This document shows, in pieces, positions 16,249 through 25,210 of a stretch of DNA of 30,367 nt (position 1 is its first letter; each line of letters opens with the position of its first letter). The position numbers and the translations under genes were made by a program. The stretch spans positions 1-30,367 of the forward strand of contig JAGBFE010000215.1 of NCBI GenBank assembly GCA_018109965.1, written 5' to 3'. This stretch comes from Oscillospiraceae bacterium. Its GTDB lineage: Bacteria; Bacillota_A; Clostridia; Oscillospirales; Ruminococcaceae. The notes beneath the pieces were generated by a model, which was not told the DNA's origin, did not search any database, and saw only the letters and a program-made list of their open reading frames with translations.

Positions 16249-17451
16249 ATGAAAAAGAAAAAAGAAAAATGGGTAAAAAAACGGCACCTTTTTGTACGCA
16301 ATCTTGTTGCTCTTTTTTTCGGACCGTATGTAAAATACAAGTTTTGTATAGATATAGAAAAATTCAAACAGCAGGGGGACCGGCAGTATCTGATTGTAAT
16401 GAACCATCAGACCTCCTATGACCAGTTTTTTATCGGTCTTGCTTTTGACGGACCTGTTTACTATATAGCCACAGAAGATATTTTCTCACTTGGATGGGTT
16501 TCACGCCTTTTAAGCTGGCTGATTGCACCAATTCCTATCAAAAAACAGACAACTGACCTCAAGGCAGTAAAAACCTGCCTGCGTGTTGCAAAGGAAGGCG
16601 GCACAATTGCACTTGCTCCTGAAGGCAACCGCACCTACTGCGGCAGAACAGTTTACATCAAACCCTCCATTGCAAAGCTTGCAAAAACACTCCGTCTGCC
16701 GATTGCGGTTTTCCGAATTGAAGGCGGCTACGGCATACAGCCGCGCTGGAGCAGTGATGTGCGCAAAGGCAGAATGAAAGCATATGTTTCACGAGTTATT
16801 GAGCCGGAAAAATACAAACAGATGTCTGACGATGAGCTTTTTGAAATTCTCGAAAAAGAACTCTATGTAAATGAAGGAAAAGTTGACGGCGAATATCGCA
16901 GCAACACTCTTGCCGAATATCTTGAGCGCGCAATCTATGTATGTCCTGACTGCGGCCTGTCAGTTTTTGAAAGCCACGGGGATATTATCGAATGTAAAAA
17001 ATGTCACAAACAGATAAGATATCTGCCTTCAAAAGAACTTAAAGGTATCGGTTTCGACTTCCCGTTCCGTTTTGTAGGTGAGTGGTATGATTATCAGTGT
17101 GACTTTGTAAACAGCCTTGATGTTACACAGCTTACCGACAACCCTATTTACACTGATACAGCAAACATTTCCGAGGTTATTGTTTATAAAAATAAAATTC
17201 CTTTCCGCAAAAACAGCACAGTACATCTTTATGGTGATAAAATCGTATTTGACAATGACATTGTGCTGAGTTTTGATGATATCAGCGTTGTTGCCGTGCT
17301 CGGCAAGAACAAAGCAAATATCTACTGGAAAGACAAAATTTATCAGTTGAAAGGCGATAAACGTTTCAATGCTTTAAAATATGTAAACATCTATTATCGC
17401 TACAAAAACATTAAGGAAGGAAATTCAGATGGAAAATTTTTGGGATTATAG
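16249..17451 (+). CDS. 1-acylglycerol-3-phosphate acyltransferase (PlsC-like) with zinc ribbon and extra C-terminal domain
   Basis: The N-terminal 230 residues form a PlsC/LPLAT domain: NHQTSYD (H53 and D58, the catalytic HX4D) and APEGNRTY (PEG at 124-126, R128) bind acyl donor and glycerol-phosphate. A four-cysteine zinc ribbon follows (C232, C235, C249, C252). A beta-rich region of about 140 residues ends the protein; it includes VHLYGDKIVFDNDIVLSFDD and could be PH/GRAM-like, though that is only an impression. Usual PlsC proteins are 200-250 residues, so the C-terminal half is an addition. The start has AGGAG at 16239-16243. The last 23 nt overlap the gltS-type gene. Confidence 0.85.
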   Translation: MKKKKEKWVKKRHLFVRNLVALFFGPYVKYKFCIDIEKFKQQGDRQYLIVMNHQTSYDQFFIGLAFDGPVYYIATEDIFSLGWVSRLLSWLIAPIPIKKQTTDLKAVKTCLRVAKEGGTIALAPEGNRTYCGRTVYIKPSIAKLAKTLRLPIAVFRIEGGYGIQPRWSSDVRKGRMKAYVSRVIEPEKYKQMSDDELFEILEKELYVNEGKVDGEYRSNTLAEYLERAIYVCPDCGLSVFESHGDIIECKKCHKQIRYLPSKELKGIGFDFPFRFVGEWYDYQCDFVNSLDVTQLTDNPIYTDTANISEVIVYKNKIPFRKNSTVHLYGDKIVFDNDIVLSFDDISVVAVLGKNKANIYWKDKIYQLKGDKRFNALKYVNIYYRYKNIKEGNSDGKFLGL

Positions 17452-18838
17452 TGTATGGGGAACTCTTAACCTTATTGCAACACTGCTGCTCAGCCTGCTT
17501 GCTGCAAACACTTTAAAACGCAAAGTATATCTGCTTAAAGTATCACTTATTCCAACTTCAGTTTTGGGCGGAACAATACTTCTTGCCATATCAGGACTGT
17601 ACAAACTGTTCACCGGCAATGTGTTTTTTGACACTATGTTTTTCGGTAGAAACGGTATGGCAACCCTTGAAATAATTACATATCACACACTTGCCCTTGG
17701 TTTTATCGCTTCAGCGTTCAAAACTTCCGACAACAAAATGAGCAAACAGAGAAGTGTTGAAATATTCAACACAGGTGTTACAACTGTTGCAACATATCTC
17801 ATTCAGGCTGTTTTTGGATTTGCGGTTACAATCGTTGCCGCATTGCTCGTAAAGGAATTTTTTGTTGCTGCAGGCGTTTTGCTGCCATTCGGTTATGGTC
17901 AGGGCACCGGCCAGGCTTTGAACTACGGCAATATTTATGAAACTCAGTTTGGATTTGCGGGCGGCAAAAGCTTTGGTCTTACTGTTGCAGCTTTTGGTTT
18001 TATCAGTGCTGCAATCGGTGGTGTTATACACCTTAATATTCTTAAAAGAAAAGGCAAAATCAACTGGAACGGCGGCGACGATTCCTCTGAAACAGAAATT
18101 TCTGCCGAAGCTATTCAGGCTGAAAACGAAATTCCAATGCAGGGCAGTATAGACAAAATGACTGTTCAGGTTGCTTTTGTTGTTGTTGCATACATGGTTT
18201 CATATTTCCTTATGTGTGGACTTGGCAAACTGCTGCCCGGTATGAAATCCGTTATCTTTGGTTTCAACTTTTTGCTTGGTGTACTTTCTGCAACTGTTAT
18301 CAAAGCCATCGTTGGTCAGCTGAGAAAACACAAGCTGATGAACAGACAGTATCTCAACAATTTCCTTATGACAAGAACAAGCAACTTTTTCTTTGATATT
18401 ATGATTGTTGCAGGTATTGCTGCTATCCGCCTTGGCATATTCCAGCAGTATTGGGCTGTACTTCTTATCCTTGGTCTTGGTGGCGCTTTTATCACATATT
18501 TCTACATTGGTTTTGTATGCAGAAAGCTGTTCCCAGATTATGAAAACGAACAGTTTGTTGCTATGTACGGTATGCTGACAGGCACTGCAAGTACAGGTGT
18601 TGTTCTGCTCAGAGAAATAGACCCCGAATTTAAAACACCTGTTGCTGACAACCTTGTTTTCCAGAACTTCCCTGCTATCGTATTTGGTTTTCCTCTTATG
18701 CTCCTTGCAACACTTGCACCTGTCAAACCATATATGACCTGGCTTATCCTGCTTGCATTCTTTATTGTTATGAACATTATTCTGTTCCGTTCAGTGATAT
18801 TCAGAAGAAGCAAAAACAAAGATAAAGTTAATCAGTAA
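17429..18838 (+). CDS. gltS: GltS-family sodium:glutamate symporter
   Basis: This 469-residue inner-membrane protein has about ten hydrophobic segments. It carries the conserved GYGQGTGQALNYG segment (near 155-168) in the first half and GMLTGTASTGVVLLREIDP in the second, the pair of glycine-rich re-entrant motifs of the ESS family. A hydrophilic loop at about 205-245 makes it longer than the roughly 400-residue enterobacterial protein. It should import glutamate with Na+; related substrates are possible. The start lies inside the acyltransferase gene (23-nt overlap) after AAGGAAGG, so the two are cotranscribed. A bidirectional terminator follows. Confidence 0.9.
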   Translation: MENFWDYSVWGTLNLIATLLLSLLAANTLKRKVYLLKVSLIPTSVLGGTILLAISGLYKLFTGNVFFDTMFFGRNGMATLEIITYHTLALGFIASAFKTSDNKMSKQRSVEIFNTGVTTVATYLIQAVFGFAVTIVAALLVKEFFVAAGVLLPFGYGQGTGQALNYGNIYETQFGFAGGKSFGLTVAAFGFISAAIGGVIHLNILKRKGKINWNGGDDSSETEISAEAIQAENEIPMQGSIDKMTVQVAFVVVAYMVSYFLMCGLGKLLPGMKSVIFGFNFLLGVLSATVIKAIVGQLRKHKLMNRQYLNNFLMTRTSNFFFDIMIVAGIAAIRLGIFQQYWAVLLILGLGGAFITYFYIGFVCRKLFPDYENEQFVAMYGMLTGTASTGVVLLREIDPEFKTPVADNLVFQNFPAIVFGFPLMLLATLAPVKPYMTWLILLAFFIVMNIILFRSVIFRRSKNKDKVNQ

Positions 18839-18848
18839 ACAAAAAATT

Positions 18849-18876
18849 GACCTTGGAACTTAGCTGTTCCAAGGTC
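18849..18876. terminator. Bidirectional terminator between gltS and the kinase-like gene
   Basis: An 11-bp perfect stem (18849-18859 with 18866-18876) has an A run on its left and a T5 run on its right. It serves the plus-strand gltS transcript and the convergent minus-strand gene that stops at 18886. Confidence 0.92.
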
Positions 18877-18885
18877 TTTTTGTTG

Positions 18886-19746
18886 TTATATCAAATCGGG
18901 CAATGTACAGTAATCACACAATGTGACAAACATTGCACTGTATTTGTTAAGCATAAAATCTTTTGCTTTGCTTTTTATTGCATCGGTGCAGTTATCGTTA
19001 TCATCAAAGGATACAATTATATTGACGCCCTTGCCAAATTCTGTCTGCAGCAACATAGTTCCCTTTGCATGTTCTGCTGCACTTTTTGCAATATATAATC
19101 CCAGCCCCATTTCATTGGCAGGCTCTCCGTCGTTGTATGGATTGCTGCTGAAATACGGACTGAACACATTCTGTGAAATTTCCGGCTTCATTCCTATGGA
19201 ATTGTCTTTATAGGACAGAATCCATTTTTTTCCTGATTTCTTCAGAGAAATCGCCACAGCTACATCGTCTTCTCTGCGGTAATCAAAACTGTTGAGCAAA
19301 ATATTGAACAGCATTGCAGTGAGTAATGAGTTGTTTCCGTAAACCACGCAGCCGTTTTCCACATATAAATCCAGGGTAAAATAATCCGGCAGCACCTGTT
19401 TTGCACTTTCAAAAGTACTTTGCACCAGACTGGAAAAGTCAACAGCTTCTCTGGTGAACTCTCTGTTTTCCATCAGCCTTGCACCCATTGATACATTGTT
19501 TATATATTTGAGCATCTGATATGATTTGTGATAAACACTATGCAATGTATCTATTGCCTTTTCTGTATCCATGCTGTTGATGCTGTCAGCCAGCAACGGC
19601 AGCGAAGCAAAAATATTTGTAACAGGCTCTCTGAGCTGCTGATTAACAATATCTGCATAGTCCAATATACTTTTGTCCAAATCAGTTACAGATTCTGACA
19701 GTTTATCTGATTGTGTATGAATATATGCATCCTTATTATCTGCCAT
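18886..19746 (-). CDS. Soluble histidine-kinase-like ATPase lacking the phospho-acceptor histidine
   Basis: The 286-residue protein has no membrane span or sensor domain. A HisKA-like helix pair occupies about 25-90 and an HATPase_c domain about 105-250. ATP-binding boxes are visible: N box LFNILLNSFDY (N148, N152), G1 DNSIG (181-185) and G2 NEMGLGLYIAK (G214, G216). In the dimerisation helix the expected HELRxP reads QQLREP, so the phosphorylatable His is Q36. It may therefore be a pseudokinase, a phosphatase or a regulator of another kinase. No response regulator is adjacent. GGAGG at 19755-19759 supports the start. Two Spo0A-type boxes lie in its 5' leader. Confidence 0.8.
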   Translation of the reverse strand: MADNKDAYIHTQSDKLSESVTDLDKSILDYADIVNQQLREPVTNIFASLPLLADSINSMDTEKAIDTLHSVYHKSYQMLKYINNVSMGARLMENREFTREAVDFSSLVQSTFESAKQVLPDYFTLDLYVENGCVVYGNNSLLTAMLFNILLNSFDYRREDDVAVAISLKKSGKKWILSYKDNSIGMKPEISQNVFSPYFSSNPYNDGEPANEMGLGLYIAKSAAEHAKGTMLLQTEFGKGVNIIVSFDDNDNCTDAIKSKAKDFMLNKYSAMFVTLCDYCTLPDLI

Positions 19747-19760
19747 GATATCTGCCTCCT

Positions 19761-19777
19761 TTCGACAAAATTCGACA
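19761..19777 (-). promoter_or_regulatory. Tandem Spo0A-type (0A) boxes
   Basis: TTCGACA occurs at 19761-19767 and again at 19771-19777; read on the minus strand each is TGTCGAA, the 0A-box consensus. They are exactly 10 bp apart, on one helix face. They lie about 13-29 nt downstream of the predicted transcription start, a position that fits repression by phosphorylated Spo0A, as known for abrB. Confidence 0.6.
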
Positions 19778-19796
19778 AAATTTGTTTTGTATACTT

Positions 19797-19825
19797 ATTT
19801 TATATGATAACGTGTTTTTTGTAAA
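19797..19825 (-). promoter_or_regulatory. Predicted promoter of the kinase-like gene
   Basis: On the minus strand TTTACA (19820-19825) and TAAAAT (19797-19802) are 17 bp apart. The predicted start near 19790 leaves a short leader that includes both 0A boxes. Confidence 0.55.
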
Positions 19826-19998
19826 GCACAACTATTATGTGTTGTTTTTTGTGGTATATTTAGCGAAAAAAGTGTACATTTTTGGGTTTTTGCTTTACTA
19901 ATATTCTGTTTTATGCTATGATTTTAATGATAAAGATTTTGAAAATATTGTTGAGTTAAAAGTACAAATTTTAGAAATATATTTAAATAGTCTTTTTA

Positions 19999-20027
19999 TT
20001 GACTTAATTGGTCAGTTTGGCTATCAT
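19999..20027 (+). promoter_or_regulatory. Predicted promoter of gap
   Basis: TTGACT (19999-20004) and TATCAT (20022-20027) are separated by 17 bp. The divergent spacer of about 350 nt (19747-20098) holds this promoter, the kinase-gene promoter and AT-rich DNA with no further recognised element. The gap leader is about 65 nt. Confidence 0.65.
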
Positions 20028-20038
20028 ATATACAGTAA

Positions 20039-21118
<1,080 letters not shown>

Positions 21119-21131
21119 TCAATACAAATTT

Positions 21132-21156
21132 AAAGCCACGGTTTTGCCGTGGCTTT
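21132..21156. terminator. Intrinsic terminator of gap
   Basis: A ten-base-pair stem (21132-21141 with 21147-21156) with a 5-nt loop is followed by a T-rich run, 14 nt after the gap stop. The A-rich left flank lets it also serve the convergent DUF1232 gene. Confidence 0.92.
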
Positions 21157-21195
21157 TGTTTTTGTTATTATGTTTAGTATTTATATAAATATTGT

Positions 21196-21561
21196 CTACA
21201 GGATTATTTTTATAATAAACAGTATTATAACTACCCATATCATCACCATCGGTATTGCATAATACCATTTTGACGGCTTGCCGTTCTGCCATATTCCCGC
21301 TGCCTGTTCCCTGCTTTTTTCAAGTATATCATACGGAATAAATCTGATTGTGACAGCCGCCAGCAACGGCAAAATAATGATATCGTCCAGATATCCGATA
21401 ACCGGTATAAAATCCGGTATCAGGTATATGGGTGACAGTGCATACGCCACCGTTATTGCCGCAAATATCTTTGCAGTCAGCGGTGTGTTTTTATTTTTGA
21501 GTGCAATAAAAATGGCAGGTATATCTGTTTTGAGCTTTTCTGCCCTGTCTTTAAGGTTCAT
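21196..21561 (-). CDS. DUF1232 (YkvA-like) membrane protein
   Basis: The 121-residue protein carries the DUF1232 signature in its middle: KIFAAITVAYALSPIYLIPDFIPVIGYLDDIIILPLL. Two hydrophobic segments flank this motif, and a third lies at the C-terminal end (about 98-120). The family is widespread but its function is not established. The start has an AGGA-type site at about 21568-21573. It is probably monocistronic, with its own promoter, and convergent with gap. Confidence 0.88.
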   Translation of the reverse strand: MNLKDRAEKLKTDIPAIFIALKNKNTPLTAKIFAAITVAYALSPIYLIPDFIPVIGYLDDIIILPLLAAVTIRFIPYDILEKSREQAAGIWQNGKPSKWYYAIPMVMIWVVIILFIIKIIL

Positions 21562-21632
21562 TATATATTCCTAACTTTTAACTCTGTTTTTGTTGTTACT
21601 TTCAAGTTTATATTATTGTATCTGTTTAAATC

Positions 21633-21661
21633 ATTATAATATAACCGACATATAAATACAA
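21633..21661 (-). promoter_or_regulatory. Predicted promoter of the DUF1232 gene
   Basis: On the minus strand TTGTAT (21656-21661) and a perfect TATAAT (21633-21638) are separated by 17 bp, directly after the terminator of the upstream operon. Confidence 0.6.
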
Positions 21662-21662
21662 C

Positions 21663-21700
21663 AAAACACAGCAAGTCTTAAATCTGACCTGCTGTGTTTT
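21663..21700 (-). terminator. Terminator of the six-gene metal-type transport operon
   Basis: An 11-bp stem (21663-21673 with 21690-21700) is extended by one mismatch and three pairs. On the minus strand it is followed by a T-rich stretch (TGTGTTTTGTTGTATTT). It begins 10 nt after the DUF364 gene stop. Confidence 0.85.
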
Positions 21701-21709
21701 AACTATATA

Positions 21710-22492
21710 TTATTTTTCGATATATAAAGCTTTTTTAAGCATATACGGATGCAGCTCCATTATGCCGCTGCCGCAGCTGATAGCCTTGAAAATTTCTTCC
21801 TTGTGTTCGTTTTTCCACCAGGAACCCGAAAGGCTTGTTACTTTTGTTGCTTCCCAGCCTTTTGGGAACATTGGTGTGGAAGAACCAACCATTGCAATTT
21901 CAGTTGCATTAGGACACATTGCCAGCAAGCCGTCAATACTGCCGTTGATTGTGCTGGAGCCTGTGATTATCATCTTGTTACACTTTGGCAAAAGTGCAGG
22001 CTGCTCGCTCATTGGATGGATGGAAACATTGCCGCCAAAAGCAGAAACGCTTTCGTCAAAAACAATAACTTCCTTTACCCTGCTCTGCAGAGATTTTGCA
22101 ACAGGACCGATAAGACCAATCATGCCAACTGTGTCTTCTGCACAGAATTCGATACCAAACATTCTGTCAGAATTATTGTCGTCAGGAATATCAATCTGCT
22201 GGGAAGCTGCGCTGAGCACTGAAGAACCGATGGAACGGCCGATATAGTCATCCTTCTCCATAAGCCATGCTGCAATTTCTGCCGCAGGTTTGCCGATAGC
22301 GTCCTTTGCATAGGCAAAGGCACTGCAGCTTGGCGGCAGTCCGTGACGAAGCACATAGGAAACACCTACTGTGCCGTCAGACAACTGACAGGATATAAGT
22401 GAAATGCCCACAACCAGATCTTTTACAGTTTTACCTTCAAGATAGGGCTGTGCTGCTGTGATTATATTTTTAACTACTTTACTTTCGTTCAT
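21710..22492 (-). CDS. DUF4213/DUF364 protein (putative heavy-metal chelation)
   Basis: The 260-residue cytoplasmic protein fits the two-part DUF4213 (N-terminal) and DUF364 (C-terminal) architecture. The first part contains VVGISLISCQLSDGTVGVSY. The second contains GMIGLIGPVAKSL, VIVFDES and the conserved MIITGSSTINGSIDGLLAMCPNATEIAMVGSSTPMFP. DUF364 is annotated as a putative heavy-metal chelation domain with an enolase-like N-terminal part, but no activity is proven. It is the last gene of the operon, 4 nt after lipoprotein B, with a weak site inside the end of that gene, so translation is likely coupled. The context with a FecCD-type importer supports a role in handling an imported metal or chelate. 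Confidence 0.85.
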   Translation of the reverse strand: MNESKVVKNIITAAQPYLEGKTVKDLVVGISLISCQLSDGTVGVSYVLRHGLPPSCSAFAYAKDAIGKPAAEIAAWLMEKDDYIGRSIGSSVLSAASQQIDIPDDNNSDRMFGIEFCAEDTVGMIGLIGPVAKSLQSRVKEVIVFDESVSAFGGNVSIHPMSEQPALLPKCNKMIITGSSTINGSIDGLLAMCPNATEIAMVGSSTPMFPKGWEATKVTSLSGSWWKNEHKEEIFKAISCGSGIMELHPYMLKKALYIEK

Positions 22493-22496
22493 AAAA

Positions 22497-23273
22497 TTAA
22501 CCTACAATTTCTTCGATAAATACAACGTCGTTAAGTTTGCCTGTTGCGATAATCATATCTGGGAAGTTTGCGTTGATAGCACCGCTGAGTGCACCGCGGA
22601 GACCGCCTTCGTCGTAGTCTTCAGGTGTGATTGGAATATAGAACACGTCTGTTGCAACAAGGTTGTATGTTTTTGTGTTATCCCAGCCGTATTTCTGGAG
22701 ATGTTCGTTAACATTGTATTCCTGTTCTGTGATAATGGATGCGATAACTTCGCCGTTTGGCATAATTACATAGTCAAAGTTTTCAATCGCATTGCCGTTT
22801 ACTGCAAGAAGAACAGGGCTGTTACCGCTCTGGAAGTCATCGATAAGTACTTTCATAGCTTCAAAATCTTCTGCTTTTACTGTTGCTGTTGAACCGTCAG
22901 TTGTGTAAACTGTTACATCACCTGCAGGTGCTTCAATAAGGTGTTTTGTTGTTGCTGTCATTGGGTAGCCATTGTAGTCAGCACCATTGTAGCTTACTGT
23001 TTCTGCAACAGGTGTTTCAGCTTCGGTAAATACACCTTCACGGCTGAAAACAAGTGTGTTCTGGATAAAGATAATGCGTTTGCCATGCTGAATTTCGGAG
23101 TATGGTTTCATAATATCTTTGTAGAGTGGTGCTTCGGAAGAAGTTTCGTCTACAGAAGATACAGGAAGCTGTTTCTTTTCTTCTTCGCCTGTGCTTTCTG
23201 CAGGAGCGGAAGAACATGCAACCATTGACATTGCAACTGCAAGTGTCATAATAAGTGCCAAAAGTTTTTTCAT
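22497..23273 (-). CDS. Lipoprotein B of the metal-type transport operon
   Basis: The 258-residue protein has a lipoprotein signal (MKKLLALIMTLAVAMSMVA, lipidated C20) and an acidic linker to about residue 50. The mature part is mainly beta-rich. YPMTATTKHLIEAPAGDVTVYTTDGSTATVKAEDF followed by SPVLLAVNGNAI recalls the sulfite-oxidase-like molybdopterin-binding fold, but the Cys that would bind the cofactor is absent, so this is a tentative fold impression. The leader region is nearly the same as that of lipoprotein A in the same operon. It is probably a surface-anchored binding or accessory protein for the importer. I do not recognise a named family with confidence. Confidence 0.7.
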   Translation of the reverse strand: MKKLLALIMTLAVAMSMVACSSAPAESTGEEEKKQLPVSSVDETSSEAPLYKDIMKPYSEIQHGKRIIFIQNTLVFSREGVFTEAETPVAETVSYNGADYNGYPMTATTKHLIEAPAGDVTVYTTDGSTATVKAEDFEAMKVLIDDFQSGNSPVLLAVNGNAIENFDYVIMPNGEVIASIITEQEYNVNEHLQKYGWDNTKTYNLVATDVFYIPITPEDYDEGGLRGALSGAINANFPDMIIATGKLNDVVFIEEIVG

Positions 23274-23299
23274 TTTTGTTTTCCTCTTTCAATTGTATT

Positions 23300-23349
23300 G
23301 CTGTTGCTGATATACAGTATACTATCATATATCAGCATATAAAAACAGC
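23300..23349 (-). promoter_or_regulatory. Inverted repeat upstream of lipoprotein B
   Basis: A 10-bp palindromic stem (23305-23314 with 23328-23337) is flanked by a second pairing (GCTGT 23300-23304 with ACAGC 23345-23349). It occupies the 92-nt spacer between the ATPase gene and lipoprotein B. It could be an operator, a processing site or an mRNA stabiliser; no T run follows. Confidence 0.45.
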
Positions 23350-23365
23350 AGTTTAAATCAAATTA

Positions 23366-24157
23366 TTATAAATCTTCAAATGCAGGTTCGCAGAAAAATG
23401 CTGCATCATCCGCATCGCTTTTGTGAATTTTAACCCTTACGCCATAGGTTTTCTGCAGATTATCCGCTGTCATAACCTCGCTCGGTGTACCCTGAGCAAT
23501 GATACCACCCTTGCCCATAAGCACTGTTTTGTTGCTTACCTGCCAGGCGTGGGACGGTGAATGGCTGGTCATAATAATAGTCATGCCTTTTTCGGACAGA
23601 CTGCGCAGAGTTTTCATAACCAGTGCCTGATTTTTAAAGTCAAGGTGACTGGTAGGCTCATCAAACAGGATTGCCTTTGGTGTCTGACAGAGTGTACGGG
23701 CAATCAGAACAAGCTGACGCTGACCGCCTGAAATACGAGAATATGGTTTTTCGGCAAGATGTGCTATGCCCATTTCTTCCATAATGCTGTAAGCCATATC
23801 AGTATCTGCCTGGCTTGGTGTCTGGAATGCACTGAGATACGGTGTACGGCCCATACGCACAACCTCGAGAGATGTATAAGGGAACGCAACTGAATGCTCC
23901 TGATAGACAATACCTATTGTCTTTGCAAGTTCTGTGATGGAATAATCACCAAGAGGTTTGCCGTCAATATGGATACTGCCCTTTGCAAGCTGAAAGTTGC
24001 CTGCAATGCAGTTGAACAATGTGGTTTTGCCACAGCCGTTTGCCCCAAGGATGCACACGCTGTCACCCTGTTCAACCTGCAGATTTACGTTTTCCCAGAT
24101 ATAATCCTTGCCGTGATAGGAAAAGGATGCATCTCTGACTTCGATAAGATTTGCCAT
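23366..24157 (-). CDS. FecE/BtuD-type ABC transporter ATP-binding protein
   Basis: The 263-residue ATPase has Walker A GANGCGKT (38-45), Q-loop YQEHS, signature ISGGQRQLVLIARTL (from 142), Walker B AILFDE (162-167) and D-loop SHLD. The layout and length fit ATPases that power FecCD-type importers of iron-siderophores, heme, cobalamin or other metal complexes. The start codon overlaps the permease stop by one base (TGATG), so the two are translationally coupled. The C-terminal tail (about 235-263) is acidic. The ligand must come from the binding protein. Confidence 0.93.
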   Translation of the reverse strand: MANLIEVRDASFSYHGKDYIWENVNLQVEQGDSVCILGANGCGKTTLFNCIAGNFQLAKGSIHIDGKPLGDYSITELAKTIGIVYQEHSVAFPYTSLEVVRMGRTPYLSAFQTPSQADTDMAYSIMEEMGIAHLAEKPYSRISGGQRQLVLIARTLCQTPKAILFDEPTSHLDFKNQALVMKTLRSLSEKGMTIIMTSHSPSHAWQVSNKTVLMGKGGIIAQGTPSEVMTADNLQKTYGVRVKIHKSDADDAAFFCEPAFEDL

Positions 24158-25206
24158 CAGTTCCAGCCCCCTTTCGTTTTTCTCAAAAGGAATGCGAACA
24201 CCGGCGCACCGATGATAGCAGTGAGAATACCAAGTGGAATTTCAGTTGCAGTAAGCTGTCGGCAAAGGTTGTCCACTATAAGAATATAACTTGCGCCCAC
24301 AAACATTGTTGCGGGAATAAGTTTTTTGTGGTCAGGACCTACAAGCATTCGGCAGAAATGCGGGATAACCTGGCCTACCCAGCCAATGATACCGCAGATG
24401 GAAACTGCTGTGGATGTGAGAACTGTGGAGAAGATGATGATGCCTATTTTGATACGTTCTGTGTGAACACCAAGGCTGCGCGCTTCTCTGTCACCCATTG
24501 AAAGAACATTGATTCTCCAGCTTAAAATCCAGAGACCTATAAGACAGATAACAACAGGAATAATTGAGATAACAAGGTCATTGAGGCCTACACTGCCCAA
24601 AGAACCCATAAGCCAGAATGTGATTGCAGGCAGTTTTTCGTCGCCTTCTGCTGTAAATTTGAGAATCTGCAGCAAAGCCTGGAAAAACGCCGATACAACG
24701 GTACCCGAAAGCACCAACATAAGTACTGGTGTGGATTTGTAGATGTGTGCAAGGAAATATGTGATTGCAACAGCTACAATACCAAAGATAAATGCCATAC
24801 CCTGCACTGCAAGTGAAGGCATTGACAAAACAAGACCTAATGCCGCACCAAAGCTGGCACCTGCAGAAACACCGAGGATAAACGGGCTAACCAACGGGTT
24901 CTGGAACATACCCTGAAACGCAGCACCCGATGAAGAAAGGCCTGCGCCAACCAAAGCAGCCATAACTGCACGTGGAAAACGCACCTGAATGATAACTTTG
25001 GCAGCAGAATCTTCCCATGTCTGCGGGTAGTTTGCACCGAAAAAGTAGTTGGCAAAAATCTGCACAACTTCAGTTGGGGATACAGAATATCTGCCCATAA
25101 ACAGTGATGCAAAAAATATCACAAAAGGCAGAATGATAATTATTGCCCATTTAAGTTTTGACTGTTTTGTCTCGCGGAAATGAGCCTGTTTCTGTAATTC
25201 AGCCAT
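24157..25206 (-). CDS. FecCD-type ABC transporter permease
   Basis: The 349-residue protein has about ten membrane spans. It shows the FecCD signatures VRFPRAVMAALVGAGLSSSGAAFQGMFQNPLVSPFILGVSAGASFGAALG and, near the C-terminus, GIIGWVGQVIPHFCRMLVGPDHKKLIPATMFVGASYILIVDNLCR. The last part, EIPLGILTAIIGAPVFAFLLRK, is the usual family ending. It forms a homodimeric channel for a metal complex. ATG lies 4 nt after the binding-protein stop, with GAGGG just upstream inside that gene. Confidence 0.94.
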   Translation of the reverse strand: MAELQKQAHFRETKQSKLKWAIIIILPFVIFFASLFMGRYSVSPTEVVQIFANYFFGANYPQTWEDSAAKVIIQVRFPRAVMAALVGAGLSSSGAAFQGMFQNPLVSPFILGVSAGASFGAALGLVLSMPSLAVQGMAFIFGIVAVAITYFLAHIYKSTPVLMLVLSGTVVSAFFQALLQILKFTAEGDEKLPAITFWLMGSLGSVGLNDLVISIIPVVICLIGLWILSWRINVLSMGDREARSLGVHTERIKIGIIIFSTVLTSTAVSICGIIGWVGQVIPHFCRMLVGPDHKKLIPATMFVGASYILIVDNLCRQLTATEIPLGILTAIIGAPVFAFLLRKTKGGWN

Positions 25207-25210
25207 AAAA

